A stretch of DNA of 64,000 nucleotides from NCBI GenBank assembly GCA_020435995.1, contig JAGQYO010000011.1, positions 1-64,000 on the forward strand. The letters run 5' to 3'. The notes under the pieces were generated by a model that made no database searches, was not told where the DNA came from, and was given only the letters and a program-made list of their open reading frames with translations. A program made the position numbers and the translations under genes. Position 1 is the first letter of the stretch. Each line of letters begins with the position of its first letter. The DNA is from Flavobacteriales bacterium. GTDB lineage: Bacteria > Bacteroidota > Bacteroidia > Flavobacteriales_G > Salibacteraceae. Shown in pieces: positions 1-9,533 of the stretch.

Positions 1-595
1 AACTGCGGTAGTAGTGAACATTACTGGCTTAAAGCCAAGTGGCAATGGCAGTGTATTTCGTGTAGTTTTAGGACTACTCTTCGCAGTGGAACCGTAATGG
101 AGAATTCAAATTTGCCTGTAAGAACATGGTACTTGACCATGGCATTTATGACATTTAGTAAAAAAAATGGCTGAATCAACACCATTAGAAGATCCCGAAA
201 CAGGATTAAAAAGCAAGCATTTGGGGTTTATAAAAATGAGCGTTCTTGCTGGTCACAAGGCTGAACAAGTGAACAAAGCGATTAAAGAAAATATTGATGA
301 GAAATCAATCGTATTTACGGACAAAAGCAAATCTTACATTGATATAGCCAAATACGTTGATGCTCATTTTACCTACAAGTCAAACCCAAACACAACCAAT
401 AATGAATTGAAATGGGTGCATGTAGTTATAAGTAATGCAAAGCGCACATTACTAGGGATTTATCATAAAATTAAAGGTAAATATCTACAGCTTTATCTAG
501 ACGAGTTTTGCTATAAGCTCAATCGACGATATTTTGGAAACAGACTTTTTGAAAGGCTTACTTTGGCTGTTGCTAAATCCTACTGGCAAGATTAA
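1..595 (+). pseudogene. IS1595/ISXO2-like transposase remnant, internally deleted, 5' end off window
   Basis: From base 1 a reading frame encodes a zinc-ribbon-like piece (Cys-x-x-Cys around residues 18-21) and the transposase helix RTWYLTMAFMTFSKKNG, then stops at 170-172. A second frame, open from 167 to 595, carries the catalytic-domain end of the same family (KSIVFTDKSKSY, later NELKWVHVVISNAKR). The roughly 100 residues that normally lie between these parts, including the first catalytic acids, are missing, so the copy is broken by both a deletion and a frameshift. No terminal inverted repeat could be recognised; the left end lies outside the window. It is most likely a fossil insertion with no active product. 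Confidence 0.72.
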
Positions 596-608
596 GGGGA
601 AGCACATT

Positions 609-1301
609 CTACAATTCCAAAAAAGCCTTTTTTACGTCGTTTTTGAATGATCGGGATATTGGAATATTCATTTGATCAATTTTTATTGAGCTCGCGCAAA
701 TGCTCTCAACCTTTTGAATATTTACCAGATAAGATCTGTGAGTCTGAATAAAGATATTTTCATCTAATTGTTCTTTGATGGAACTGATAGATATCCTTAA
801 GAGATGCTTTCTTTTTTCAGTAACAATATTTACATAATTATTATCCGCTTGGATGTACAATATTTTATCGATTTGAATCCGTAAATCCTCACCGCCATTT
901 CTAATTTTTAAAATATTTCGTTGTTTTTCATCGCCCAAATTCAAGGCAATCTTTACGGCCGTGTATAAGTTTACCTCGGATACAGGCTTTACAAGATATG
1001 CGGTGGGGGAATATGAAAGCGCGAGGTCAAGCTTTTTTTTATCAGTGTATGATGTGATGAAGATAAATGGTATCCCCATATCTTGAGCTTTTTTGGACAA
1101 TTCAATTCCTTCTTCATTTTTTCCAAGGTTAATATCTAATAAAGCCAAGCCAAAATAATGTTCTTCCATTAATATCTCAGCTTTGGTACTATTCGATGCA
1201 ATTGTCAAATTGGTAAACTGCATTTCTTGCAATAATTCTTTTAATGCGTAAGCAATGACCAGCTCATCTTCAACTATAAGAATTGGTGTTAATTTAGACA
1301 T
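609..1301 (-). CDS. LytTR-family response regulator
   Basis: A cytoplasmic two-component transcription factor of 230 residues. Residues about 5-120 form a receiver domain with the acidic pair E11-D12, the phospho-acceptor Asp56 in LLDINLG and the conserved Lys in YLVKP. Residues about 130-228 form a LytTR DNA-binding domain (IDKILYIQADNNYVNI, then THRSYLVN). The start codon lies inside the 3' end of the upstream kinase gene (8-base overlap), so the two are almost certainly translated together and form a cognate pair. Its targets are not evident; the neighbouring transposase remnant is unlikely to be related. Confidence 0.93.
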   Translation of the reverse strand: MSKLTPILIVEDELVIAYALKELLQEMQFTNLTIASNSTKAEILMEEHYFGLALLDINLGKNEEGIELSKKAQDMGIPFIFITSYTDKKKLDLALSYSPTAYLVKPVSEVNLYTAVKIALNLGDEKQRNILKIRNGGEDLRIQIDKILYIQADNNYVNIVTEKRKHLLRISISSIKEQLDENIFIQTHRSYLVNIQKVESICASSIKIDQMNIPISRSFKNDVKKAFLEL

Positions 1302-3174
1302 TCGCGTTGGGAGATTTTGTAAATCTAAGTGTGTTTATTAAATAATTGTCCGTTCTGGTTGTGGAAATCGAACCTTCTATTTGTTCAGCCAAAATGTGAA
1401 TCAGCTTCAACCCGATAGATCCTTCTTTGGTTGATATTTCGCCTGTACCGTTGTCATAAACTGTAAGTATCATTTCCTCGGGATAATATTTAATTCCAAT
1501 AAAGGGGTTTTCTGTTGATTTGAACGCGTGCTTGCAGCTATTTGTAACAAGCTCGTTAATCAACATAGCCAAAGGAACACTTTTTTCCAATGTTGGATTT
1601 AGGTCTTCTACTCTTATTTCGAATTTCAGCTCACGTTCCCCAATTCCAAAGGATTCGCGAATAAATTGACATAACTTGATGAGGTAGTATTGAAATTTTA
1701 TTTCGCCAATATCCTGCTGTTGATAGAGTTTTTCGTGTATAATACCTATGGCTGCAATTCTGTTTCTTGCACCTTTAAGAGCGCTAATGGCATTTTCATT
1801 TTTAAGAGATCTTTGTTGGAGGTAGAGCAAACCATTTAACACAGAAAGGTTGTTTTTTACACGATGATTAACCTCTTGTAGCAAAATTTCTTTTTGCTCT
1901 ATCAAACTTGCTAATTGGTTGTTAGACATTAAAAGTAAGCTACTTGATTCTCTTTGTATAGTATTGGCTTTAGTTAGGCGAACTAGAAAATAAGCTACAA
2001 CACTTAAAGTTAGGACCAAAATAAATATGAGCCAGTATGTCTGATGCCTTTTTATCTTCTCTAATTCGGCCATGGAAAGCGCCTCTTCAATTTGAGCCTG
2101 TTTTTCCTGTATTTGCCGATTCACTTTATCCCATTCAAACCTGGTCTCGGCTTCCGACACCCTGACCAACCCTTTGGATTTTTCGATTTCTTTGTATAAT
2201 TGCCATGCCTTTTGGGTATTCTCATCCGAGCTCTTTATGTCCCCTTGATCCAAAAATATCTGGCCCTTCTCTTCGTAAGTTTGAGCAGTGATGAACGAGT
2301 AGCCATATTGAATAGATACAGCTAGTACATTATCTAAAATTGCCTGAGCTTTTTCAAACTCTTTAATTTTCGTGTAATGCTTTGCTTTATTGATTTTTAC
2401 GGCGACTTTATATCTGTAATTATTTAATTCTTCATAAAGTTGAATAGATCGGTCGTAATAATATAATACGCTATCCCGCCCTAGGTTGTAATAAAGAAAC
2501 CCCACCTCATTACAAGAAGAAGCTTCTAAGTTTTTGTAACCATGCTTTTTTGCTAAATTAATTACGTTTAATGAAATTGAAATTGCGGAGTCTATATAAA
2601 TTCCTATTTGAGTGAAAATGGCGGCCTTTCGGTTTAAGATATGGGCAATGCTTTCGAGGTTTTGATTTTTTTGCGTTAGCGCAAGTTGTAACCCAGAATT
2701 TGCATAATCTAGGGCAACATCCATTTTTTCAATTGATCTATAAAACTCCGTCAGACGCGTGTAATCTTTTATTAAAGAGTTGGTATCTTTTTTATCCAAA
2801 TTATATTGAAGGGACATTAACAATGGTGGTAGAGCTAGATCGTACTCTTCAATTACCCTGTAGTTTTCGGCGTTTATAACCGATAATTCAATGTATCGAG
2901 CCGAATCTAAAGGACTGTCCATGGATTCAAGTAGGTAGCGGTTTATCACTAAAATCGAGCTATCATACTTTCCAACTAGTTGTTGAGATTTAGCTTTTAA
3001 ATAGACGAACTCATACTTGTCTAAATTAAAACTTCGAGTTTTCAAAAGAGTTAAAACTGAATCTGGTTTTTCCTTCGATAGTGACGAAAGTTTCGCATAA
3101 TCTTGAGAAATTCCATTCACCCCAACTAAAAGTAAAATACCTATAAAGAAAAATGATATTATTCTACATTTCAT
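1294..3174 (-). CDS. TPR sensor histidine kinase, HisKA_2 type
   Basis: A membrane sensor kinase of about 626 residues. An N-terminal signal sequence is followed by some 330 residues of helical TPR-like repeats, which should lie in the periplasm. A short coiled coil (EKQAQIEEALSMAEL), one transmembrane helix (TYWLIFILVLTLSVVAYF) and a HisKA_2 dimerisation domain follow, with phospho-acceptor His in VNHRVKNNL. A HATPase domain comes last (N-box LINELVTNSCKHAF, G-box VYDNGTG). The frame is open to a TTG at 3183, but the ATG at 3174 directly precedes the basic and hydrophobic signal sequence and is preferred. The gene overlaps the LytTR regulator. TPR-type sensors with LytTR partners are common in Bacteroidota; the ligand is unknown. 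Confidence 0.9.
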   Translation of the reverse strand: MKCRIISFFFIGILLLVGVNGISQDYAKLSSLSKEKPDSVLTLLKTRSFNLDKYEFVYLKAKSQQLVGKYDSSILVINRYLLESMDSPLDSARYIELSVINAENYRVIEEYDLALPPLLMSLQYNLDKKDTNSLIKDYTRLTEFYRSIEKMDVALDYANSGLQLALTQKNQNLESIAHILNRKAAIFTQIGIYIDSAISISLNVINLAKKHGYKNLEASSCNEVGFLYYNLGRDSVLYYYDRSIQLYEELNNYRYKVAVKINKAKHYTKIKEFEKAQAILDNVLAVSIQYGYSFITAQTYEEKGQIFLDQGDIKSSDENTQKAWQLYKEIEKSKGLVRVSEAETRFEWDKVNRQIQEKQAQIEEALSMAELEKIKRHQTYWLIFILVLTLSVVAYFLVRLTKANTIQRESSSLLLMSNNQLASLIEQKEILLQEVNHRVKNNLSVLNGLLYLQQRSLKNENAISALKGARNRIAAIGIIHEKLYQQQDIGEIKFQYYLIKLCQFIRESFGIGERELKFEIRVEDLNPTLEKSVPLAMLINELVTNSCKHAFKSTENPFIGIKYYPEEMILTVYDNGTGEISTKEGSIGLKLIHILAEQIEGSISTTRTDNYLINTLRFTKSPNANV

Positions 3175-3280
3175 CAGAATCAAAAATAACTATCCGATAA
3201 TCTTAGGGATGCTTTCGAGCATTTTAGTTTCATTTTTGAATATAAAAAATGGTTTTATATAGGAATAAGTAATTACACAT

Positions 3281-3308
3281 TTTGCGTTCTTGTAAAAAGT
3301 TAGCTTTG
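3281..3308 (+). promoter_or_regulatory. Bacteroidota-type promoter for the MarR-RND operon
   Basis: TTTG at 3281-3284 and TAGCTTTG at 3301-3308 match the -33 TTG and -7 TAnnTTTG elements, with 16 bases between them. The expected transcript start is about 20 bases upstream of the marR TTG codon. This is read by eye only. Confidence 0.45.
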
Positions 3309-3333
3309 CAACCGTTAACAAGGCAACTAAATT

Positions 3334-3780
3334 TTGAAGTCAGATTTAAACGACAACGTGGCGTATTTGCTTAACAGCACCACCAACGCATTGAATACAT
3401 ACATGCAGCGGGTTTTGCTCGAAAATGAGATTGACGTTCCACTCGAACAGCTTAAGCTATTGATGTTTCTGAGTTTTCATCCAGGAGTGAACCAACAGGT
3501 TGTATGTGATGAAATGAACAAAACCAAACCTGGGATATCTAGGTTAATGGATAGCCTCGAACAAAAGGGCCTTATCGAAAGAAGGGAAGATCCGCTTGAC
3601 AGAAGAAATAAAATAAATTCTATTACTGATCTTGGACATCAAACCAAAGCCAAATTCTATCCTATTGGAATAGGAAACCTACGAAATATTGAGAATGAAT
3701 TGGGTGCTGAAACCTCGGCTGAGTTTAAAAAACATCTCATCGCTATTAAAGAGATAATACTGAACAAACTGAATAAATAA
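3334..3780 (+). CDS. MarR-family transcriptional regulator
   Basis: A 148-residue winged-helix regulator. The HTH is around residues 55-80 (NQQVVCDEMNKTKPGISRLMDSLEQKGLIERREDPLDRRNK as separate motifs: recognition helix, then the wing with DRR). The start is a TTG at 3334: an in-frame TAA at 3328-3330 lies just upstream and the next ATG would remove the first helix. The gene stops 2 bases before the adaptor gene of an RND pump, so it probably represses its own promoter and the efflux operon and is released by a toxic substrate, as is typical of MarR proteins. The inducer cannot be deduced. Confidence 0.9.
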   Translation: MKSDLNDNVAYLLNSTTNALNTYMQRVLLENEIDVPLEQLKLLMFLSFHPGVNQQVVCDEMNKTKPGISRLMDSLEQKGLIERREDPLDRRNKINSITDLGHQTKAKFYPIGIGNLRNIENELGAETSAEFKKHLIAIKEIILNKLNK

Positions 3781-3782
3781 CA

Positions 3783-4901
3783 ATGAAAAGACAAGTGACA
3801 ATTGTTTTAGGCGGACTCATTATCGTAGGCGGGCTTTTTTTGAAAAAATACATGGCCTCACAGGCTACTCCTCCTACCAGAACGATAAGCAATAATGGGG
3901 CACCAGTGGTGATCGCAAAAAAGGTCATCAATCAACCAGTTCCAAACAAGATTTCTGTTTCGGGAAAATTAGTGGCTGACATTAAAATTGAGATATTTTC
4001 GGAAGTTCAAGGTGTGCTGCTTCCCCAAGCTACCTTATTTAAAGAGGGGCAGTGCTTTTCTAAGGGACAAACCTTGCTAAAGATTGACAGCGCAGAATTT
4101 TACCTCAATTTAATGTCAAGTAAATCAAGCTATTTGAACATGCTAGTTCAATTGGGTCCCGACATTAAATACGACTTTCCCGAAGTTTACGAAAGCTGGA
4201 ACAACTATGTCGCCCATATCGATATCAAAAAGCCTCTTCCAGAAGTTCCGAATCCCACTGATGTGAAATACAAGAATTTCTTGACTTCCAGAGATGTGTA
4301 CAAACAGTATTACAGCATCAAAAGCCAAGAAGAAAAACTGTCGAAGTACAACATCGAAGCACCTTTTTCTGGTTGTGTGAGTGAAGGAAATTTACAACCG
4401 GGCAGCATGGTTCGAATTGGTCAAAAAATTGGAACATATATTCAATCCAATTCCTTCGAATTAGAAGTTTCGGTAAATATAGCTAACACGGCTTTGATGG
4501 ACATCGGTGATTCGGTGCTACTTCAATCCCAAGATTTGGCTGGTAAATGGTTTGGTAAAGTAGAAAGGATATCGCAGCACATCGATCAAACTACCCAAAC
4601 AATCAAAGTGTATGTATCTGTTTCAAGCCCTGAGCTAAGAGAAGGAATGTTCCTTTCTGGTAGCATTTTAACAGAAGGATTTCCCAAGGCAGTTGTTGTT
4701 CCTAGAGAGATTTTAATTGGCTTAGATGAGCTTTTTGTCATAAAAGATTCGTCTTTGGTGCTTACCGAAGTGAATGTGGTTAAAATAGGTGAAAGTGAGG
4801 TTGTTATTGAGGATCTAGCCGATGGAACCGATATCCTCTATCAGGTCTTTAGTTCGGCCTACAACGGGATGAAGGTCTCACCAAAATTCTTAAGTAAATA
4901 G
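3783..4901 (+). CDS. RND efflux periplasmic adaptor (HlyD/AcrA family)
   Basis: A membrane-fusion protein of 372 residues linking the inner-membrane pump to the TolC channel. An N-terminal hydrophobic anchor (residues 5-22) is followed by the first half of a lipoyl/barrel-sandwich domain (ISVSGKLV at about residue 58, KEGQCFSKGQTLLKI), a short helical hairpin, the second lipoyl half (APFSGCVSEGNLQPGSMV) and a beta-barrel and membrane-proximal domain. It lies 2 bases after marR and 1 base before the pump gene, so it is the second gene of the operon. The helical hairpin is short compared with AcrA, as in many Bacteroidota adaptors. Confidence 0.9.
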   Translation: MKRQVTIVLGGLIIVGGLFLKKYMASQATPPTRTISNNGAPVVIAKKVINQPVPNKISVSGKLVADIKIEIFSEVQGVLLPQATLFKEGQCFSKGQTLLKIDSAEFYLNLMSSKSSYLNMLVQLGPDIKYDFPEVYESWNNYVAHIDIKKPLPEVPNPTDVKYKNFLTSRDVYKQYYSIKSQEEKLSKYNIEAPFSGCVSEGNLQPGSMVRIGQKIGTYIQSNSFELEVSVNIANTALMDIGDSVLLQSQDLAGKWFGKVERISQHIDQTTQTIKVYVSVSSPELREGMFLSGSILTEGFPKAVVVPREILIGLDELFVIKDSSLVLTEVNVVKIGESEVVIEDLADGTDILYQVFSSAYNGMKVSPKFLSK

Positions 4902-4902
4902 G

Positions 4903-7900
4903 ATGAGGCACTTAATCGCATATTTTATAAAATACCCAGTTGCGGGAAACACCATTATGTTTCTTATTCTGGTATTTGGCTGGTTTGGATTACAAAGTTG
5001 GAAAAAGAATTTTTTTCCAGTTTCTCCAAGTCGCATCCTGAAAATAGAAACTACCTATCCTGGCTCCTCTCCTGAGGAAATTGAACAGGGTATAGTGCTC
5101 AAAATTGAGGATAATTTAAGGGGAATTACTGGGATTGAACAAATCAACTCTGTAAGTCAAGAAAATTCTGGGGTAATAACCATCGAAGTTGAAAAAAAGT
5201 ACGATACTGACCTTGTTCTTCAGGATGTAAAGAACGCTGTTGACCGAATTCCATCCTTTCCTGATGGGATGGAGCCGCCTGTGATCTACAAACAAGAAGG
5301 CCGAAATTTTGCCATAAGTTTTTCTTTAAGTGGTGACGTTTCGCTTAATGTTCTCAAAAGCTTTGCTCAAAAAGTTGAAAGTGATCTTTTGGCTATAGAT
5401 GGATTAAGCAAAGTAGCGCTCTCAGGTTATCCAGATGAAGAGGTGGAAGTGGCCATTAGAGAAGATGATCTTCAAGCGTACAACCTCACATTTGCCCAAG
5501 TTGCACAAGCGGTTCAAAATGCCAATTTAGAAATCACTGGAGGTAGGGTCAAAGGAAAAAAGGAGGAACTAATCTTAAGGGCCAATACCAAGGGTTATTA
5601 CGCCGAAAAGTTTAGAGATATTGTTGTAAAGTCTTCTAATGGCAGACTGGTTTATTTGCATGAAGTGGCCGACGTAAGAGACGTTTGGGCAGAGGTACCT
5701 AATCGAAATTATTTGAACGGCGAGCCCTCAGTGATCGTTGAGGTAAGCAATACCATAGAAGAGGACATTCTCCTCGTAACTGACAATGTAAAGTCCTACA
5801 TCGAAGCTTTTAACGCAGAAAACGATATTGTGCAAGCCACCATTGTAAGGGATGGTTCAACTACACTTAACGAACGAATCGATTTATTGCTCGAAAATGG
5901 AATTTTAGGATTCTTTTTGGTTTTGCTTTTTTTGGCTTGCTTCCTCCATATTCGTTTGGCGTTTTGGGTTGCTCTGAGTATCCCCATCTCATTTATGGGT
6001 ATGTTTATTCTTGGTGCCAACAGCGATGTATCTATCAATGTAATTTCTCTTTTCGGGATGATCTTGGTGGTTGGAATCTTGGTTGACGACGGAATTGTAA
6101 TTGGCGAGAACATTTACAAAAAGTTTGAGGAAGGAATGACGCCACTTAGGGCGGCAGTCGAAGGCACTATGCAGGTTTTACCAGCGGTGGTTTCTGCTGT
6201 ACTTACTACTGCCATCGCGTTTTCAACTTTTTTCTTTCTGGAAGGGCGACTAGGAGAATTTGCACCCGATATGGCTTTTGTGGTAATTAGCACCCTAGCA
6301 ATTTCCTTAGTCGAAGGGGCATTTATTCTCCCCGCTCATATTGCCCATTCTCGTGCCCTAAGTAAAAATGCTACCAAGAATAAATTGGAGCTATTTTTTG
6401 ACAATACCATGAAATGGCTGAGAGACAAAAGTTATGGGCCTTTTTTGCGATTTTCGCTAAACAACTGGGTACTGGCACTTTCATTTCCTGTTGCTTTGTT
6501 TTTACTTACCATCGGAGGTATTCAAGGGGGATTTATCAAGCTTACTTTTTTTCCATTTATAGAGCAGGATTTTATTTCGATAAACTTAGAAATGCCTTCG
6601 GGAACGCGCGAATCGGTTACTGAGAGCATTTTAAGAGACATACAATCAGCAGCATGGCGAGTCAACGATTCATTAAAAGCTAATAGGGCTGACGGCAAGG
6701 ACATCATTGAAAATGCCATGCTCAAAATTGGGCCAAGTACCAATACGGGAAGCGTGGATATTCGATTGTTGGGAACCGAGGAAAGGCAAATGCAGAGTTT
6801 TATCATCAGCAATGCCATTCGCGATGCAGTAGGTCCTGTTTATGAAGCTGAAAAACTCACTTTTGGAATTTCAACGCCATTTGGAAAGCCGATTTCGGTA
6901 TCGTTGTTAGGAAATAATTTGTCCGAATTAGAATCTGCCAAAAACGAACTCAAGGAAGAATTAAAAAAGTTACCCGCTTTGAAAGACGTAAACGACAACG
7001 ACAAACAGGGGCCAAGGGAATTACAAATCAAGCTAAAAGAAAAAGCTTACTTGCTAGGTTTAACCATGAGAGATGTGATTTCTCAGGTACGGCAAGGATA
7101 TTTTGGCCAAGAAGTGCAAAGGTTGCAACGTGGACTTGATGAGGTCAAAGTTTGGGTGAGATACGACATTGAAGATCGAGGTTCTCTCAATAAATTAGAG
7201 AGCATGCGTATTCGTACTGCTGGTGGCTTGGAAGTGCCCTTTAAGGAAATTGCTGAGTATGAAATAGAACGCGGAATTGTGGCGATAAACCATCTAGATG
7301 GAAGACGTGAGGTGCGAATTGAGGCGGAGCTGGGCGACCCTACAGCATCTACAACTGAAATAATGGCTGAAGTTCGTGATGTGATTATTCCAACTATTTT
7401 GACCAAGCATCCCTCATTGCGCGTATCTTACGAAGGGCAAAGCAAACAACAGCAAAAAACGGCAAAGTCCGGCAAGGCGATTATACCTATTATTTTGCTC
7501 CTCATGTTTGCTGTAATTACGCTTACATTCCGCTCTTTTTGGCAAGCCATTGTTGTTTTTATTCTAATACCATTCGCCGCTATTGGAGTAGGATGGGGTC
7601 ATTATTTTCACGGGCAAGCTATCAGTTTACTCTCCATGTTTGGCATCATTGCGCTCATTGGTGTAATGGTGAATGACAGTTTGGTTTTTGTGAGCCGTGT
7701 TAACGAACTTGTTAAAGAATACGGAGATTTTAATAAGGCAGTTTACGAAGCAGGAATATCCAGATTTAGAGCCATTGTGCTTACCTCCGTAACAACCGTA
7801 GCTGGCTTGGGGCCGCTTATTTTCGAAACAAGTTTCCAAGCGCAGTTTCTTATTCCGATGGCTATATCAGTAGCTTACGGAATGATGGTAGCCACCTATA

Positions 7901-8073
7901 TTACCCTCATTGTATTGCCCGTTTTGTTGGTCATGCTCAACCGTGTGAAAGTTATGGCTACTTGGTTTTGGACAGGCAAAAAGCCAACTTATGAAGAAGT
8001 AGAACCCGCCATTATGGAATTGGAATCCGAAAAAGAAGTTTTAATCGAAGAAAAATGGAACGATACATACTAA
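4903..8073 (+). CDS. RND-family efflux pump, inner-membrane transporter
   Basis: A 1056-residue proton-driven exporter of the AcrB/HAE class. It has the two-fold repeat of 6 transmembrane helices plus a large periplasmic loop: TM1 at about residues 12-30 and the next helices after about 330, then a second set beginning near 525. The proton-relay Asp pair of TM4 is present (D395-D396 in GILVDDGIVIGENI). The N-terminal phrase YPGSSPEEIEQG and the SVTTVAGLGPLIFE segment near the end are typical of HAE pumps rather than of heavy-metal CusA. The gene ends 19 bases inside the tolC-like gene, giving translational coupling. Likely substrates are hydrophobic or amphiphilic toxins. Confidence 0.95.
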   Translation: MRHLIAYFIKYPVAGNTIMFLILVFGWFGLQSWKKNFFPVSPSRILKIETTYPGSSPEEIEQGIVLKIEDNLRGITGIEQINSVSQENSGVITIEVEKKYDTDLVLQDVKNAVDRIPSFPDGMEPPVIYKQEGRNFAISFSLSGDVSLNVLKSFAQKVESDLLAIDGLSKVALSGYPDEEVEVAIREDDLQAYNLTFAQVAQAVQNANLEITGGRVKGKKEELILRANTKGYYAEKFRDIVVKSSNGRLVYLHEVADVRDVWAEVPNRNYLNGEPSVIVEVSNTIEEDILLVTDNVKSYIEAFNAENDIVQATIVRDGSTTLNERIDLLLENGILGFFLVLLFLACFLHIRLAFWVALSIPISFMGMFILGANSDVSINVISLFGMILVVGILVDDGIVIGENIYKKFEEGMTPLRAAVEGTMQVLPAVVSAVLTTAIAFSTFFFLEGRLGEFAPDMAFVVISTLAISLVEGAFILPAHIAHSRALSKNATKNKLELFFDNTMKWLRDKSYGPFLRFSLNNWVLALSFPVALFLLTIGGIQGGFIKLTFFPFIEQDFISINLEMPSGTRESVTESILRDIQSAAWRVNDSLKANRADGKDIIENAMLKIGPSTNTGSVDIRLLGTEERQMQSFIISNAIRDAVGPVYEAEKLTFGISTPFGKPISVSLLGNNLSELESAKNELKEELKKLPALKDVNDNDKQGPRELQIKLKEKAYLLGLTMRDVISQVRQGYFGQEVQRLQRGLDEVKVWVRYDIEDRGSLNKLESMRIRTAGGLEVPFKEIAEYEIERGIVAINHLDGRREVRIEAELGDPTASTTEIMAEVRDVIIPTILTKHPSLRVSYEGQSKQQQKTAKSGKAIIPIILLLMFAVITLTFRSFWQAIVVFILIPFAAIGVGWGHYFHGQAISLLSMFGIIALIGVMVNDSLVFVSRVNELVKEYGDFNKAVYEAGISRFRAIVLTSVTTVAGLGPLIFETSFQAQFLIPMAISVAYGMMVATYITLIVLPVLLVMLNRVKVMATWFWTGKKPTYEEVEPAIMELESEKEVLIEEKWNDTY

Positions 8074-9371
8074 CAATTATTTGTAGCTTAATAGTTGGGT
8101 TCTCATGGGGGCAAGTTTATTCGCTCGACAAGGTTTTAAAACTTGCGTTGGAACACAACCACAGTATTAAAGTATTGCGCAATAATGTACTGGTAGCGGA
8201 AAACAATGCGGACCCCGGAAATGCTGGAATGTATCCGCAATTGAATTTAAATAGTGGTGTAAATTATTCGAGCACGGATATTAAGGCCGAATTTTTAGCT
8301 CAACCAAATCCAGTTACTATTGAAAGAGATGGAGCGGAATCCGTTAATGGAAACATTGGCCTAGGTCTGAATTGGGTCATTTTTGACGGATTGGCCATGT
8401 TTTATTCTTACGATAAACTAAAAGTACTGGCCGATTTAGAAGATGTAAAAACCAGAGCTGCGGTAGAGAATACCCTCATTCAAGTGGTGAATACCTACTA
8501 CACCATGGCAAGTGCGGATAACAATGTAAAAGTTGCCAAGGAGTCTATAAACATTACCAAAGACAGGGTAAATAGAGCCAAGGACAAATATGAAGTTGGA
8601 GCCAGTTCGGGGATTGAATATTTAAGTGCCGAAGTGGATTTAAATGCTGATAGCATTGCCTTGTTAAATGCCATCAACCAATTAGAGCAGGCTCGGAATA
8701 ACCTAAACTTTTTAGTTGGTAACAAGCTGCCTATTGGCTTTACAGTAGATGGCGAAGTTGAAATTATTGAGGAGATGCAATTTGATGAATTGCTTCAGCA
8801 AGCCAATGCCAATAATGCCCAAGTGCTCAACGCTGAATATTCTAAAATTTCGTCCCAAAAGGATTTGAATGTCGCTAGAGCTGGCTATTTGCCAACAGTA
8901 GCTGTTATTGGAAATTATGGGTTCAATTTTCAAGAGAATGAAGTGGGCAATTTATTGAGTTCACGTAATGTGGGATATTCGGCAGGGCTAACACTTTCTT
9001 ATCCGATTTTTCAGGGCAATCAGAGAAAAATTAGGTCTCAAAACGCCAAGGTAATGTATGAGAGTTCAGAAGAATTAAGGCTCAATGCTGTGGATCAATT
9101 GCAAAGAGATTTGAGCAATACTTGGTTGAATTACAAAAATAATTTGGCGGTATTAGAAATGCAGGAACGAAACAAGTCGAATGCCGAAGCTAATTTTAAC
9201 CGAACAAGAGAGATGTACCAATTGGGTAAAGTTACAAATGTGCAGTTTAGAGATGCACAACTTAATTACCTTAGAACAGAGATTGCCATAGTAAATGCCA
9301 AGTATTTGGTGCGTTCCAGCGAATTTGAACTCATTCGATTGAGTGGGCTTCTAATTAAAAAAGAAGGGTAA
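8055..9371 (+). CDS. TolC-family outer-membrane efflux channel
   Basis: A 438-residue outer-membrane factor that completes the tripartite pump. A signal peptide (residues 1-20, ending near SWGQ) precedes two OEP repeats with the characteristic long amphipathic helices (for example KVAKESINITKDRVNRAKDK and the GASSGIEYLSAEVDL turn; in the second repeat the YQLGKVTNVQFRDAQLNYL turn). The start overlaps the pump gene by 19 bases. It is the last gene of the marR-RND operon; no strong terminator hairpin is visible after it. Confidence 0.94.
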   Translation: MERYILTIICSLIVGFSWGQVYSLDKVLKLALEHNHSIKVLRNNVLVAENNADPGNAGMYPQLNLNSGVNYSSTDIKAEFLAQPNPVTIERDGAESVNGNIGLGLNWVIFDGLAMFYSYDKLKVLADLEDVKTRAAVENTLIQVVNTYYTMASADNNVKVAKESINITKDRVNRAKDKYEVGASSGIEYLSAEVDLNADSIALLNAINQLEQARNNLNFLVGNKLPIGFTVDGEVEIIEEMQFDELLQQANANNAQVLNAEYSKISSQKDLNVARAGYLPTVAVIGNYGFNFQENEVGNLLSSRNVGYSAGLTLSYPIFQGNQRKIRSQNAKVMYESSEELRLNAVDQLQRDLSNTWLNYKNNLAVLEMQERNKSNAEANFNRTREMYQLGKVTNVQFRDAQLNYLRTEIAIVNAKYLVRSSEFELIRLSGLLIKKEG

Positions 9372-9533
9372 TTTTAGTTAAAGTGAGTAGCTGCTGACTT
9401 ATGCTACAATGGCACAAGGGGCTATATTTGTCTTTATTATTCTCATGTATCAAACGACAATTTTTTCTTGGGTTAGCCACAGCAAACTACGGATGCAATC
9501 GCATTTGTTTTATGTCTCAAAAAGTTGGTTTTA

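Noticed and set aside
5796-7406. Minus-strand open frames inside the RND pump gene
   Set aside because: The pump frame has all family motifs; these frames have none and overlap it completely.
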